Positions 16,492-26,898 are shown, numbered from the stretch's first letter. The stretch is 64,000 bases of DNA from Fusobacterium ulcerans (GCF_003019675.1 NZ_CP028105.1:884282-948281); one strand, 5' to 3'. Notes: generated by a model not told the origin, from the sequence alone. Numbers and translations are program-made.

Positions 16492-17841
16492 CTACTCTTT
16501 ATTTTTAAAATTTTTTCTTAAAAATTTATTTATTATTTCATTTATTATTTTAATTTCAGAAATTTTTAGTTTATATGTTTCTTGTCTATTTTGATTTATC
16601 ATAGTTAAAAACTCTGCTATTTCATACCTTAAGCCTTCTCCTTGAAAAGAATAAAAATATTTTCTATTCTTACTAAAATTTTCAAATCTTAATTCAAAAT
16701 ATTCTGTTTTCCACCAAGGAGAAGGAGCATATATATATCCTTTTGTTCCTGAAATAATTAACTCTCCTTCTGATTTCACTCCTAATCCAACTTTTGCTAC
16801 TGGAGTTACTCCATTTTGATATCTTAACAAAATTTTAGTATATAAATCTATTTTTTTCTCTTTATCAATATAGGAATAAAATTTTACATTTTCTGGCTTA
16901 CCTAATAGCTTTACTATTGCTAAAAGTGGATAGGAGGCTAGCTCTGTCACACTTCCTCCAGATTCTTTACAGCTAAGTTCTCTTATCTCCCCTTCTACTA
17001 ATTTCGTAAAACAAGCTTCCACATCCTTAATTTCTCCTATTATTCCTGATTTAGCAATACTTATCAATTTTTCAAATCCTGGACAAAATGCTGTTTTTAT
17101 TGCTTCCAATAATACTAATTTATATTCTTTAGTTATCTCATATAATTCATTAGTTTCTTTTGATGATAATGTGATTGGTTTTTCACAAAGAACATGCTTT
17201 TTATTTTCTAAAGATCTTTTTATGTAATAATAATGAGTATTATGAGGAGTCGCTATATATACTGCATCTACTTTTTCTATAAATTCTTCAAAGTTATTTG
17301 TATAAAATTCTAATTCAAATTTTTCTGCAAATTTTTTTGAATTCTCTATATTTCTGCTCATTACACCTTCTACATTAACTCCACTAACATATTTAGATTC
17401 TGTTACAAATCTCCTTGCTATTCTTCCAGCTCCTATAATTCCAATTTTTAGAATTTTATTTTTATCTTCTCTAATTTGAGTACTGGATATTCCCTTTGTT
17501 CTTTCTAAATAAACTACTTCACAAAATTCCTTCAAATAATCAAATTTACCTTTCCAATCTGACCCTATAATAAAAGTATCTATATTATATTTTTGAATAT
17601 CTTCAACCTTTTGTCCTTCATATTCTTCAATTATTATTTCATCAACATAACCAGTTTTTTTTATATTTTCTATTCTATTAATTATTGAATCATTAACATT
17701 TAATTTCCCTCTAGTTTTATCATAAGAATCTGTTGTTACCCCTACTATTAAATAATCTCCATATTCTTTTGCTCTTTTTAATAAGTTAATATGTCCCTGA
17801 TGTAATAAATCAAAAGTTCCATATGTTATTACTTTTTTCAT
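16492..17841 (-). CDS. Fusion: TagD-like cytidylyltransferase + Gfo/Idh/MocA oxidoreductase
   Basis: This 449-residue two-domain protein begins (residues 1-125) with a glycerol-3-phosphate cytidylyltransferase-type fold: GTFDLLHQGH at 8-17 (HxGH CTP site), GSDWKGKF at 93-100 and SSTQIRE at 119-125. From residue 132 follows a Gfo/Idh/MocA NAD(P)-dependent oxidoreductase: GIIGAGRIARR at 134-144, ATPHNTHYYY, and the family EKP motif in HVLCEKPITL. In TagD, CTP plus glycerol-3-phosphate gives CDP-glycerol, which the TagF-like neighbour could use. The oxidoreductase half suggests that the activated group may be oxidised or reduced first. It is the last gene of the polysaccharide block, one base after the flippase gene. 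Confidence 0.85.
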   Translation of the reverse strand: MKKVITYGTFDLLHQGHINLLKRAKEYGDYLIVGVTTDSYDKTRGKLNVNDSIINRIENIKKTGYVDEIIIEEYEGQKVEDIQKYNIDTFIIGSDWKGKFDYLKEFCEVVYLERTKGISSTQIREDKNKILKIGIIGAGRIARRFVTESKYVSGVNVEGVMSRNIENSKKFAEKFELEFYTNNFEEFIEKVDAVYIATPHNTHYYYIKRSLENKKHVLCEKPITLSSKETNELYEITKEYKLVLLEAIKTAFCPGFEKLISIAKSGIIGEIKDVEACFTKLVEGEIRELSCKESGGSVTELASYPLLAIVKLLGKPENVKFYSYIDKEKKIDLYTKILLRYQNGVTPVAKVGLGVKSEGELIISGTKGYIYAPSPWWKTEYFELRFENFSKNRKYFYSFQGEGLRYEIAEFLTMINQNRQETYKLKISEIKIINEIINKFLRKNFKNKE

Positions 17842-17842
17842 T

Positions 17843-19300
17843 TTAATTTCTCCTAGTTAATAATATCTTTATTTTCTTTACTCCTAAACTAATAAAATAT
17901 TCTCTAAACATTAGTAAAACACTCATATATATAACTCCAAAAACTACTAAAATAAATAAAAATTCAAGGTATATGTCTAAAATTTTACTAAAGTATTTTA
18001 AAAAAATGCATATAATAAAAGATAATAATGATGTTATTATATATATACTCCTTTCTTTAGTAAACATGTTATATTCTTTAAAGATCTTTTTTACTTTATA
18101 AAATCTAAATATACATACTAAAAATTCTGTTATTAGAGTTGCTGTTCCTGCTCCTAATATTCCATATTTTGGTATCAATAAAAAATTTAATAAAAAATTA
18201 CTGCCTAATCCTATTAATGAAACTTTAAAAACTATACTTTCTTTATCATATGGAATTAAAATTTGACCAGCACTAAATCCACTTATTGGAATAAATATTA
18301 TTATTGGTAACATTATTTGCATTGGTAATATTGATTCTAAATATTTTTTCCCTGAAAAAATTAAAACTATATTGTTTGATAAAATAAACAATACACATAC
18401 CGTAGGTATTGAAATAAAAAATATAAAATTTAAATATAAATCCATGTCTTTTATCAAAGATTCTTTTTCTTTATTTTTTATTTTCTCTATCATCCTAGGA
18501 GCAAGAACAAGTCCTAATGAAGTAATCAATGGAATAATTATTTTAGTCATTTTTACTGCTACATTATAATATCCTACTTCTTTATCCCCCTTCATTATTC
18601 CTATCATAGTTGAATCTATATTTAGATAAATATTAGTAGATATTACATAGAAAAAAATTACTATCAATGGTTTAATATGTTTTTTTAAAGTTAAATTTTT
18701 TATATCAAATAGTAAATATTTTCTTACTGAAATAAAATCTATTATTTTAGCAATTATTTCAGGTAAAGCCATAATCAAAGCAAACTTTAAATAATCTTCT
18801 GGTTTTTTAACTAATGAAAATAAAAATATCATTGATATAATTCTTACTATTAATAATCTTATTGTTCTTCTTTTATGATTTTCTATAGTTATAAAAAAAT
18901 AATCCAATGTTGAAAAAGAAAATATAATAGACATTCCCAGAATTAAAAATAAAACATACTCTTTTTTCAATTTATCAAAATATATTATTGTTATAAAAAA
19001 AATAATACTACTTATAAAACTTGAAATAATTGAAATTATTATTATTTCTGTAAAATTTTTTTTGAATTGATTTTCTCCATTAACTTTGCTTCTCGATAAT
19101 TCTCTAATTCCATATATGGGTATTCCTAAATTAGCAATAGTTACAAAATATGAAATTATAGATAATGCAAAAGTATATTTTCCATAATAGACTGGTGTTA
19201 AAATCCTTGATGAATATGGAAAAAATAATACTGGAAATAATATTGAAGTAAAAACAATTCCTACATTATATACATAATTTTCTAAAAGTTTTGATTTCAT
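17843..19300 (-). CDS. Polysaccharide flippase (Wzx/RfbX-like)
   Basis: This 485-residue protein has about 14 hydrophobic segments and the N-terminal pattern of oligosaccharide translocases (PYSSRILTPVYYGKYTFALSIISYFVTIANLGIPIYGIRE). Members move undecaprenyl-linked repeat units from the cytoplasmic to the outer face of the inner membrane. A polymerase candidate lies in the same operon, consistent with a Wzx/Wzy-dependent polymer. The start overlaps the stop of the upstream TagF-like gene by four bases (ATGA type). Length is normal. Confidence 0.88.
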   Translation of the reverse strand: MKSKLLENYVYNVGIVFTSILFPVLFFPYSSRILTPVYYGKYTFALSIISYFVTIANLGIPIYGIRELSRSKVNGENQFKKNFTEIIIISIISSFISSIIFFITIIYFDKLKKEYVLFLILGMSIIFSFSTLDYFFITIENHKRRTIRLLIVRIISMIFLFSLVKKPEDYLKFALIMALPEIIAKIIDFISVRKYLLFDIKNLTLKKHIKPLIVIFFYVISTNIYLNIDSTMIGIMKGDKEVGYYNVAVKMTKIIIPLITSLGLVLAPRMIEKIKNKEKESLIKDMDLYLNFIFFISIPTVCVLFILSNNIVLIFSGKKYLESILPMQIMLPIIIFIPISGFSAGQILIPYDKESIVFKVSLIGLGSNFLLNFLLIPKYGILGAGTATLITEFLVCIFRFYKVKKIFKEYNMFTKERSIYIITSLLSFIICIFLKYFSKILDIYLEFLFILVVFGVIYMSVLLMFREYFISLGVKKIKILLTRRN

Positions 19301-20445
19301 TTCTTATCCAATCTTAAATATTTAATTATTCTTTCACAAGATTTATTATCTTTATATTTATTATATTTATTTGTAAATTCTCTATTGTTCATATCAATAT
19401 TTTCATAATTTTCTAAAAATCCTATAAATTTTTCATAAGTATCAATTACTGGATATGGAGAAATATTTATAAAGTCTTCGAATAATAACCCTCTTGTATT
19501 TTTATATTCTTCATAATCATGAATAGCAAAAAATATTGGTTTATTCAAAATTTCATAATCAATCCAAACAGATGAATAATCTGTAATCAATGCATCTGTT
19601 GTTCCTAGTAAAGGATATAAGTGTTCATCTATATTTTCTAAATCCTCATTTTTTAGAATAATAATATTAGTAAATTCTTTAAATTTTTCTTCTTGTAAGA
19701 TATCAAATGGATGTAGTTTTAATATTAATAGAAACTGTTTTTTTTCTAATAATTTATTCAAATTACTTAATTTACTAAAAGGTAATATTGAAATATAGTT
19801 TTCCACATACTTACCATCTTTAGCCCAACTACTCTCAGAATCAACTATAGATTTTCTAAATGTAGGCATCCACATTAATATTTTTTTAAACTTTTCTTTC
19901 TTTAAGTTAATTTTACAAAAAAAATCTGTCTCCTCATAAAGCAAATCATTTCTTGGTTGTCCTGTTATTATAACTTTATTTATATCAATATTAAATGCTT
20001 TTGCCATAAAACATTGAAATAATTCAGATGTAGCAATTATCATATCATATTTTGTTTCAATCGTTTTATTGGTACGTTTATCTAGATTTCCTATTGGTTT
20101 TAGAGGCATTCCATGCCATAAATTTATTATTTTTCTATTCTTATTTGAAGAAAAATTAGAATATAATCCATGAGTTGTAAAAATATATTTTGATCTTAAA
20201 AAATAATATATTCCTGCCAAGCTTATTTTAGGATAAATTTTTGTTCTACTATTTTCTCTCTTATTTGAATTTATACTTTTATTTTCAGTTATCCAGATAT
20301 ATTTATAAGCTGGAAGTTTTTCTTTCAAGTACTTATAGATAGCAAAACTATTATCTGTTAATTCTATAAAACTATTAAAGATAATAATATTACTCTTTGG
20401 AATAAATTTATCTAATAAAATCATAAATTTCTTAATAATTTTCAT
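19297..20445 (-). CDS. CDP-glycerol glycerophosphotransferase family protein (TagB/TagF-like)
   Basis: This 382-residue protein has the Glyphos_transf domain. Recognisable motifs are NLWHGMPLKPIG (about residues 112-123, with the catalytic-type His), VIITGQPRNDLLY, LKLHPFD and LITDYSSVWIDYEILNKPIFF. Enzymes of this family transfer glycerol-phosphate (or ribitol-phosphate) from CDP-alditol to a glycan. The cytidylyltransferase fusion in the same operon could supply the donor. The protein is shorter than the processive TagF polymerases, so single addition of glycerol phosphate to the repeat unit is more likely than a teichoic-acid chain; that is inference. Confidence 0.85.
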   Translation of the reverse strand: MKIIKKFMILLDKFIPKSNIIIFNSFIELTDNSFAIYKYLKEKLPAYKYIWITENKSINSNKRENSRTKIYPKISLAGIYYFLRSKYIFTTHGLYSNFSSNKNRKIINLWHGMPLKPIGNLDKRTNKTIETKYDMIIATSELFQCFMAKAFNIDINKVIITGQPRNDLLYEETDFFCKINLKKEKFKKILMWMPTFRKSIVDSESSWAKDGKYVENYISILPFSKLSNLNKLLEKKQFLLILKLHPFDILQEEKFKEFTNIIILKNEDLENIDEHLYPLLGTTDALITDYSSVWIDYEILNKPIFFAIHDYEEYKNTRGLLFEDFINISPYPVIDTYEKFIGFLENYENIDMNNREFTNKYNKYKDNKSCERIIKYLRLDKK

Positions 20446-20454
20446 TTTTAACTC

Positions 20455-21522
20455 CTATTCTTTTTCAGTGAAAATATAATCAGGTATTATAAAATAAATT
20501 ATATTAAAGTAATAAAATAATGCTGTGCTTTCCATAAAACCAAAAATTAATACTATCGAAAAGATCTTAACTGCTTTATAATCTTTATTTCTAAATAGTA
20601 TTTTCATTACATAAAAAATTAAAATATTTAATGAGATAAAACCTATTATTCCATTTTCAAATAATGTTCTTAAATAAACATTGTCTAAAGGATATATTTT
20701 ATAACATTCTATAATTTCCTTATTTCCAAAAATCGTTATTTGAGATTTAGTTAAATAATTGTAAAATAAAATAAGTCTTCCACTAAAAAGTTTATTCAAA
20801 AACGTATTTCTAAAATAATATGGAAGAAAAAATGTAAAAAATATAATTATTCCTCCCTCTAATAAAAATATTCTTTTTAATTTTTCTATATATTTTTCAT
20901 CTACTAAAATAAGAAAAATAAATAATAATATCAATAAAAATGTTGTTCTTGAATAAGTATAATTAAATACTATTTTTCCAATAAGAAAAATAAATATAGA
21001 AATTAAAATCTTTACTTTATCATAATATAAATAATATAATAAGAAAAATATTGGTAATAGTAATGACATAGCTGTATTAGGATGAACAAATCCTAAAGTA
21101 TATCTAAAGACTTTAAAATCTTCAAAGTACCTTATTGCTGATTTGAGATTATTTGTTTCTAAATATCCAAGTTTGTTCAATAGTAATGTCAACAAATAGA
21201 AAAATACTGATAAAAATAATAAAAATTTTAATCTTTTATTATTTTTTATAAACTTAGAAATAATTATTATATAAAAAGAAATATAAAATTTGGGTAAAAT
21301 CAATATAAAGATAATTAAAAAAATTATTATTTTTAAATCTTTTTTCTTAATTTTTTCATCTATAAAAAAAGGTATTAAAGAAAAAAATAATAAAATTACT
21401 ATGCTAATTAGTTTTATCATTCTATATTCTTCCCATAAATAAATACTAAACATATAAAAATTAAAGAATATTATTAGCAATAAAAAACCACAATTTATTT
21501 CATTTAATTTTTTTTTTACCAT
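20455..21522 (-). CDS. Candidate O-antigen/capsule polymerase (Wzy-like) membrane protein
   Basis: This 355-residue protein is very hydrophobic, with roughly 10-12 membrane segments and a hydrophilic loop near residues 225-280. It includes FRYTLGFVHPNTAMSLLLPIF, which resembles the G-H-PN pattern of O-antigen ligase/polymerase proteins. Such proteins join lipid-linked repeat units in the periplasm. Sequence conservation in this class is too weak for a firm call; operon position beside a Wzx flippase supports it. The start overlaps the previous gene by seven bases. Confidence 0.7.
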   Translation of the reverse strand: MVKKKLNEINCGFLLLIIFFNFYMFSIYLWEEYRMIKLISIVILLFFSLIPFFIDEKIKKKDLKIIIFLIIFILILPKFYISFYIIIISKFIKNNKRLKFLLFLSVFFYLLTLLLNKLGYLETNNLKSAIRYFEDFKVFRYTLGFVHPNTAMSLLLPIFFLLYYLYYDKVKILISIFIFLIGKIVFNYTYSRTTFLLILLFIFLILVDEKYIEKLKRIFLLEGGIIIFFTFFLPYYFRNTFLNKLFSGRLILFYNYLTKSQITIFGNKEIIECYKIYPLDNVYLRTLFENGIIGFISLNILIFYVMKILFRNKDYKAVKIFSIVLIFGFMESTALFYYFNIIYFIIPDYIFTEKE

Positions 21523-23210
21523 CTCTTTTTCCTCTTTATATTACTAACAATTTTATTTAAAAATTTTATAAGAAATTTTTTTGGAAAGAGCTTAATAATA
21601 TTAAATAAAATTATTTTTTTCCATTCTTCATCTTTCAATACTTCATCATACCTGTTGAATATAAAATTATTTTTTTTTATCTCTTTCAAATATTCTTTTA
21701 AATATTTATCAAAATTAGAATTTTTATAAAATTTTTCTCCTAGCAACATTCCTATTAGCCTTAAATTTTTCTTTCTGGAAACTAGATTTCTAATCTTCTC
21801 TTCATTATTTTTTGTATAAAAGTTTTCCAAATTTTTAAAACAATTAATTGTATCTGTTAAATGTTTTAATTTTATATTATTAAATGAACCATTATTTTTT
21901 CCTATTATATAATGGTAAAAAGCTTTATTTATTTTTCCTATTTTTTCAGCAAAATATCCTAATCTTCCCACTACTTCAACATCTTCTAATAAAAAAATTT
22001 CTTCATTATAAATAATTTTATTTTTAAAGTACAATTCTCTCTTTATTAATTTATTTACAGTGTATCCTAAAAAATTTTGTGTATAAAATTTTTTTAAATA
22101 AGTTATATTACTTATTACATCATTTTCATTAATATTTAAATCTTTTCTATATTCAGTTTTATTTTTATTTAAATAATCAATTTTTATATCTGAAATAGTT
22201 ATGTCTAGATTATCCTTTTCTGCTCTTTCATATATTGCTTTAAAGTACCCCTGTTCTATCCAATCATCACTATCTATATTTAAGCAATATTTCCCTCTAG
22301 CTATTTTTAAAGCAGCATTTCTAGCACTACTTGAGCCTCCATTTTTTTTATTTACTATAACTATTCTTTCATCTTCTTTTTGAAGACTTTCTAATATTTC
22401 TAAACTCTTATCTTCAGAACCATCATTAACACATATTATTTCTATATTTTCAAAGTCTTGTTCTATTACACTTCTAATACACTTCTCTAAATGTTTTTCT
22501 CTATTATATATTGGTATTATTATACTAATTTCAGGACTTTTTTGTTTTTCTTTAAATAAAAAGTAATCTTCAGGTACTCCTATATCTATAAAGTATCCCT
22601 TACTTTCATACGAATACTTTTCTATTTTTTTATCTTCTAATACCTCTTTTTCAAATGAAAAATTTTCTTTCTCCACTCTATTCAATAAATCTTTTTTTAT
22701 TAGATATATTCCTCCATTTATTTTTCCTTTAGCTTTCTTCTTTTTTTCTTCAAATTCTATTATTTTATTTCCTTTTATTATTAAAGAGCCATATCTATCA
22801 AAATTTTCCATTTCTTTTACTGTAACTGTTAAGATACTTTTATTTTCAGTGTGAAATTCTTTCATTCTTTTTAAATCAATATCAAAGAAAGTATCTCCAT
22901 TAACTATAAAAACATCTTCTTCTTTAGCTAACTTTAAAGCTTTTTTTATAGCTCCTCCTGTTCCTAGAGGAGTTAATTCTTCTGAATATGTTATTTCAAT
23001 ACTTTCATATCTATTTTTAAAATATTCTTTTATTATTTTCTTTTTATAACCAACCGCTAAAATAATATGTCTTATTCCTTTTTCTCCTAAATCTTTTATT
23101 AAATATTCTAAGAAAGGCTTTCCATTTACTGGAGCCATCGGTTTAGGAACATCTGATACCACTTCTTTTAATCTTGTTCCAAAACCTCCAGCTAGTACTA
23201 TAGCTTCCAA
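21516..23210 (-). CDS. Fusion: HddC-like sugar nucleotidyltransferase + family 2 glycosyltransferase
   Basis: This 564-residue protein has two enzymes in one chain. Residues 1-220 are a nucleotidyltransferase of the HddC/RmlA type (EAIVLAGGFGTRLKEVVSDVPKPMAPVNGKP split over 2-32, VNGDTFFDID at 103-112, GGIYL), the kind that makes GDP-D-glycero-alpha-D-manno-heptose. From 227 a GT-A glycosyltransferase follows (EISIIIPIYNREKHLEKCI, VNDGSEDKS, NIDSDDWIEQGY with the DxD metal motif). Joining donor synthesis to transfer suggests channelling of the heptose. The start is TTG 23210, supported by GGGAGGAA six bases upstream. It lies directly after the gmhA-like gene. Confidence 0.88.
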   Translation of the reverse strand: MEAIVLAGGFGTRLKEVVSDVPKPMAPVNGKPFLEYLIKDLGEKGIRHIILAVGYKKKIIKEYFKNRYESIEITYSEELTPLGTGGAIKKALKLAKEEDVFIVNGDTFFDIDLKRMKEFHTENKSILTVTVKEMENFDRYGSLIIKGNKIIEFEEKKKKAKGKINGGIYLIKKDLLNRVEKENFSFEKEVLEDKKIEKYSYESKGYFIDIGVPEDYFLFKEKQKSPEISIIIPIYNREKHLEKCIRSVIEQDFENIEIICVNDGSEDKSLEILESLQKEDERIVIVNKKNGGSSSARNAALKIARGKYCLNIDSDDWIEQGYFKAIYERAEKDNLDITISDIKIDYLNKNKTEYRKDLNINENDVISNITYLKKFYTQNFLGYTVNKLIKRELYFKNKIIYNEEIFLLEDVEVVGRLGYFAEKIGKINKAFYHYIIGKNNGSFNNIKLKHLTDTINCFKNLENFYTKNNEEKIRNLVSRKKNLRLIGMLLGEKFYKNSNFDKYLKEYLKEIKKNNFIFNRYDEVLKDEEWKKIILFNIIKLFPKKFLIKFLNKIVSNIKRKKRW

Positions 23211-23213
23211 TTT

Positions 23214-23864
23214 TTATTCCTCCCCAAACATTTCATTTTCTACTCCTAAACATAGAGTATGGTAAATCGGCAAATGATATTCTTGAATAATATATGTTTC
23301 CTCTTCTTCAACATTTATATTTATATCTGATATATCTTTTAATTTTCCACCAAACTTTCCTGTCAACGAAATTATTTTCATCCCTTTAATTTTAGATATT
23401 TGCGAAGCATAAATAACATTTTTTGAATTTCCTGATGTACTTATAGCTATTAATATATCTCCTTCATTCCCATAACCTAATACCTGTTGAGCAAAAACAA
23501 GTTCAGAATTATTATCATTGCTATAAGCTGTTATCAATGAAATTTCACTTACCAAAGCTATTGCAGGTAATGAGCTCTGTAAGTTATTTATAAAATATTC
23601 TGCTTCTTGTGGAAATGTATTTTTAATTTTATCTATATATTTATTTTCTAATTTTCTTGGAAGAACAAAGCTTTTCATGAGTTCTCCTACTATATGTAAA
23701 GAATCTGAAGCACTTCCACCGTTGCCACAAATTAGCAATTTCCCTTTATTTTTATAGCAATTTACTATCTCTAATATTGAATTCTCTATTTCTACCTTAC
23801 AATTAGATAATTTAGGAAATCTTATAATTAAATTCTCTATTAATATATTTGTAGATTTTTTCAA
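23214..23864 (-). CDS. gmhA: Sedoheptulose-7-phosphate isomerase (GmhA-like)
   Basis: This SIS-domain enzyme of about 216 residues converts sedoheptulose 7-phosphate to D-glycero-D-manno-heptose 7-phosphate, the first step towards activated heptose. Key pieces are LLICGNGGSASDSLHIVGEL (phosphate-binding loop and metal/catalytic region), ISTSGNSKNVIYA and QEYHLPIYHTLCLGVE near the C-terminus, where GmhA has active-site Glu/His residues. I prefer TTG 23864, which has AGAGGTG seven bases upstream. An in-frame ATG at 23885 overlaps the hddA end and has a weaker site. It sits between hddA and the HddC fusion. Confidence 0.87.
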   Translation of the reverse strand: MKKSTNILIENLIIRFPKLSNCKVEIENSILEIVNCYKNKGKLLICGNGGSASDSLHIVGELMKSFVLPRKLENKYIDKIKNTFPQEAEYFINNLQSSLPAIALVSEISLITAYSNDNNSELVFAQQVLGYGNEGDILIAISTSGNSKNVIYASQISKIKGMKIISLTGKFGGKLKDISDININVEEEETYIIQEYHLPIYHTLCLGVENEMFGEE

Positions 23865-23877
23865 TTTTATACACCTC

Positions 23878-24909
23878 TTATTCATATAAAGTCCAAGCCT
23901 GTGCCCCTTTTTCTGAAAATTGTGCCAATATAACTTTCCCTTCTTTTCTTCTTAATTTTTCTATTAGAGCATATCTTTCTTTTGGATCACAAAGTATCAT
24001 CATAAAACCCCCTCCACCTGCTCCTGATACTTTAGCTGCTTTTCCACCATTATTCATTATAAAATCATAAGTTTCATTTATAAAATTATTAGAAATTGCA
24101 TTTGACATTTTCTTTTTAGATATCCATCCATTTTTTAGACACTCAGCAAACCTTTTGAAGTCACCTCTTAAAATTGCATTTTTCATCTCAATGGCTGATT
24201 CCTTTAATTCATGCATTCCTTCTAAACTTTTTTCAGACTTTTCTTTTACATTTTTGATTTGCTCATCAATTATTTTTGCAGATTCTCTTGAAGTTCCTGT
24301 ATAATATAGAATAAGTGAACTTTCTATCTCATTTTTTATCCATTTTTTCAATCTTAATGGATTTACTATCACTCTATTTTCTGAATAAAATTCCATAAAG
24401 TTAAATCCACCAAATGTAGCAGAAAATTGGTCTTGTTTCCCTCCACTTAAATTCAAATCTATTCTTTCTATCTCATATGCCAAATTAGCTATATCATATT
24501 CCCCTAATGGTAAATTTAACCATTCCATATATGCTTTTATTATAGCTACTACCATTGTTGAAGAAGAGCCTAAACCTGAACCTGCTGGAGCATCTGAATA
24601 AGTTGTCATTTTAAAAGATAATGGTTTCCCATCATTGTACCTTTTAACGATTTTATTATAGACTCCTTTATGAAGCAAAAGATTATTATCTATTTCTAAA
24701 TAATCCTTACTCTCTCCTTCAAATATTTCATGTCTATCAGTTGAATTAAAAATTATCCTATTATCAGCAGTAGGCTCAATAGTACAATAGGCATACATAT
24801 CTACTGTAACATTAAGCACAACTCCTCCATATTCATCACAATATGGAGATACATCTGTTCCTCCTCCAGCAAGTCCTAATCTTAAAGGTGCTTTAGATCG
24901 TATTATCAT
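23878..24909 (-). CDS. hddA: D-glycero-alpha-D-manno-heptose 7-phosphate kinase (HddA-like, GHMP family)
   Basis: This 343-residue GHMP kinase begins [20 protein letters not shown], as HddA proteins do. It carries the GHMP ATP loop [14 protein letters not shown] at residues 106-119 and the C-terminal motif [14 protein letters not shown]. HddA phosphorylates the C1 position to give heptose 1,7-bisphosphate in the GDP-heptose branch. Neighbours supply the isomerase and nucleotidyltransferase; the GmhB phosphatase step is not encoded in this window. It overlaps the upstream glycosyltransferase by 17 bases. Confidence 0.9.
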   Translation of the reverse strand: MIIRSKAPLRLGLAGGGTDVSPYCDEYGGVVLNVTVDMYAYCTIEPTADNRIIFNSTDRHEIFEGESKDYLEIDNNLLLHKGVYNKIVKRYNDGKPLSFKMTTYSDAPAGSGLGSSSTMVVAIIKAYMEWLNLPLGEYDIANLAYEIERIDLNLSGGKQDQFSATFGGFNFMEFYSENRVIVNPLRLKKWIKNEIESSLILYYTGTSRESAKIIDEQIKNVKEKSEKSLEGMHELKESAIEMKNAILRGDFKRFAECLKNGWISKKKMSNAISNNFINETYDFIMNNGGKAAKVSGAGGGGFMMILCDPKERYALIEKLRRKEGKVILAQFSEKGAQAWTLYE

Positions 24910-26065
24910 TTGTATTTCCTTTCACTTCTAGTTCTTCAAATAATTTTTTAAATTTTTTTATTGAAGAATTATAGCTATATTTTTCTATAAAAATTTCATT
25001 TGTATATTTATTTATTTTAGGCATTCCATTATTTTTCCAATATTTTATATAATTATTTATTTTTTCTATAAATTCTTTTGAAGAATTACAAATACCGCCA
25101 ACTTTGTCATAATCCATTTCATAACCTTGAAAGGATTCTATAGTTCCAAAGATAGTTTTTCCATAAGATAGCGCTTCTCCAGTTTTTACTTTCATCCCTC
25201 CTCCAGCAAAAATAGGAGCTATTACTGCATCAGCATCTAAATAGTAATTATCTAAATTTTCAACTGTTCCAATAACTTTTACTTTTTTATTTAATTTTTC
25301 AAATTTTTCTTTATATTTTTCCATTCCCTTGCCTACAATATATAAATCTGCTTCTACTCCTTCTAAAACATTTTTTATAAAAAATTCTACTCCATTTAAA
25401 TTAGGTTTTAAACTTGCTGTTCCCACAAAAAGTAAATTAAATTCTACTGAATTAAATAATTTCTTTAATTCTTTTTCTATTTTAGGTATAGGTAAAGTTA
25501 CTTCTATCTCTGCATTAGATTTATACCCATACTCTTTTTCTAATAATTTTGTATCTCTGCTATTAAGAGTTATAATCTTATCTGAATTTTTAAAAGATTT
25601 ATTTTCATTTATTTTTGCATTAAAGATTTCTTTTTTAGCTTTTAATATTCTAAAAAAGCTTTTTAAATTAAATTTATCTTTTTTATATTCAATAAGTATA
25701 GAAGAGAAAAAGCAATAATTAATATCATGGCAAAATATTATTATTTTCTTTTCAGGAAATTTTTTTTTAATTTTTTCTGCTAAATAACCAAATCCACTAT
25801 TATCTAAAAAAATAATATTATAATTTTCTATTTCTATTTTCTTAATTATTTTATTTTCTATAATTAATGAACTGGATTCTAATCTATTAAAAAAAGTTAT
25901 ACTCACAATTCTTGAAAAAATATTTTTAGATATAACATCATAGATATCAACTTTTTCTTTTCCAAAAATAGTTACTATATTTTCTAAATTTCTTTTAGAT
26001 CCTAAATAACCTCCACTTTTATTATCTTTTTTTAATCTATTCGTTATAAATAAAATTTCTTTCAT
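24893..26065 (-). CDS. Family 4-type glycosyltransferase
   Basis: This protein of about 390 residues has a GT-B layout. The second half contains the donor-binding Rossmann domain with [54 protein letters not shown] and [18 protein letters not shown], the typical retaining GT4 pattern ending in the EALSYGKTI element. The sugar cannot be predicted. I choose ATG 26065, preceded by AGAGGTG; the GTG at 26071 overlaps that site. The stop of the upstream GT2 gene is two bases before this ATG, so translation is probably coupled. Confidence 0.83.
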   Translation of the reverse strand: MKEILFITNRLKKDNKSGGYLGSKRNLENIVTIFGKEKVDIYDVISKNIFSRIVSITFFNRLESSSLIIENKIIKKIEIENYNIIFLDNSGFGYLAEKIKKKFPEKKIIIFCHDINYCFFSSILIEYKKDKFNLKSFFRILKAKKEIFNAKINENKSFKNSDKIITLNSRDTKLLEKEYGYKSNAEIEVTLPIPKIEKELKKLFNSVEFNLLFVGTASLKPNLNGVEFFIKNVLEGVEADLYIVGKGMEKYKEKFEKLNKKVKVIGTVENLDNYYLDADAVIAPIFAGGGMKVKTGEALSYGKTIFGTIESFQGYEMDYDKVGGICNSSKEFIEKINNYIKYWKNNGMPKINKYTNEIFIEKYSYNSSIKKFKKLFEELEVKGNTNDNTI

Positions 26066-26067
26066 TT

Positions 26068-26898
26068 TCACCTCTTTTTTAACTCTTTTCTTAGAAAGTT
26101 TTTATAAATTATTTTTCTTAGCCTATTTCCACAAATTCTTACCCCTGATCTAATTACAATATTTGTTAGATAATAATAAGTATTCATATATCCTTCTTTA
26201 TAAAACTTTGTTAAAGCTTTTATTTCATTTTTGATATATGAAATCCCTCCTCTTCTGTCATAAACATCCAAATTACTCCTTATGTAAAGTAAATTTTCTT
26301 GAATATTATATCCTTTGCCTAACTTCAACATTCTTAAAAATAAATCATAATCTTCAAACCAAAAACAATCATGATAATTTCCTACTTTTATTACATAACT
26401 TTTTTTAAAACCTATTCCTGCATGTATAAATGGACATCTTCTTTTTGAAAATTTTAAAATTTCTTCATTCTTTTCAGGTAAAATTCTTTCTGAGATAATA
26501 TCATTTTTATCTTTATCAAAATCATATCCATTAGTTCCAACTAAGATTAAATCTTTTTTTTCAGTAAAAATTTTTACTTGTTCAAATATTTTCTTAGGAT
26601 GCATAATATCATCTGTATCCATTCTTATTATTATTTCATTTGAACAATTTAGTACTCCTTCTCTTAATGCTAGTCCTAATCCTTTATTTTTTTCTAAAGG
26701 AACTGTTTTCATGTTTATCTTATTTTTATACTCTTTTATTACTTGTTCTAATTCCTCTGTTAAAGGCCCATCTTTTACCAAAACTATTTCATCTGGCAAA
26801 TAAGTTTGCTCCAATATACTATTCAAACTTTTTCTAAAATACTCAGCTTTTTCTTTAGAGTATATTGACATCAAAACTGATACTTTTGTTTTCTCCAT
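26068..26898 (-). CDS. Family 2 glycosyltransferase
   Basis: This 276-residue GT-A glycosyltransferase reads VSVLMSIYSKEKAEYFRKSL at the N-terminus, then VKDGPLTEEL, RMDTDDIMHPKK (DxD-type metal motif) and WFEDYDLFLRML (catalytic-base ED motif). Members of this subgroup add sugars to lipid-linked intermediates on the cytoplasmic face. The true start is ATG 26898, which overlaps the TGA of the upstream sugar-phosphate transferase by one base (TGATG), with GGGGGC upstream. Confidence 0.87.
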   Translation of the reverse strand: MEKTKVSVLMSIYSKEKAEYFRKSLNSILEQTYLPDEIVLVKDGPLTEELEQVIKEYKNKINMKTVPLEKNKGLGLALREGVLNCSNEIIIRMDTDDIMHPKKIFEQVKIFTEKKDLILVGTNGYDFDKDKNDIISERILPEKNEEILKFSKRRCPFIHAGIGFKKSYVIKVGNYHDCFWFEDYDLFLRMLKLGKGYNIQENLLYIRSNLDVYDRRGGISYIKNEIKALTKFYKEGYMNTYYYLTNIVIRSGVRICGNRLRKIIYKNFLRKELKKR

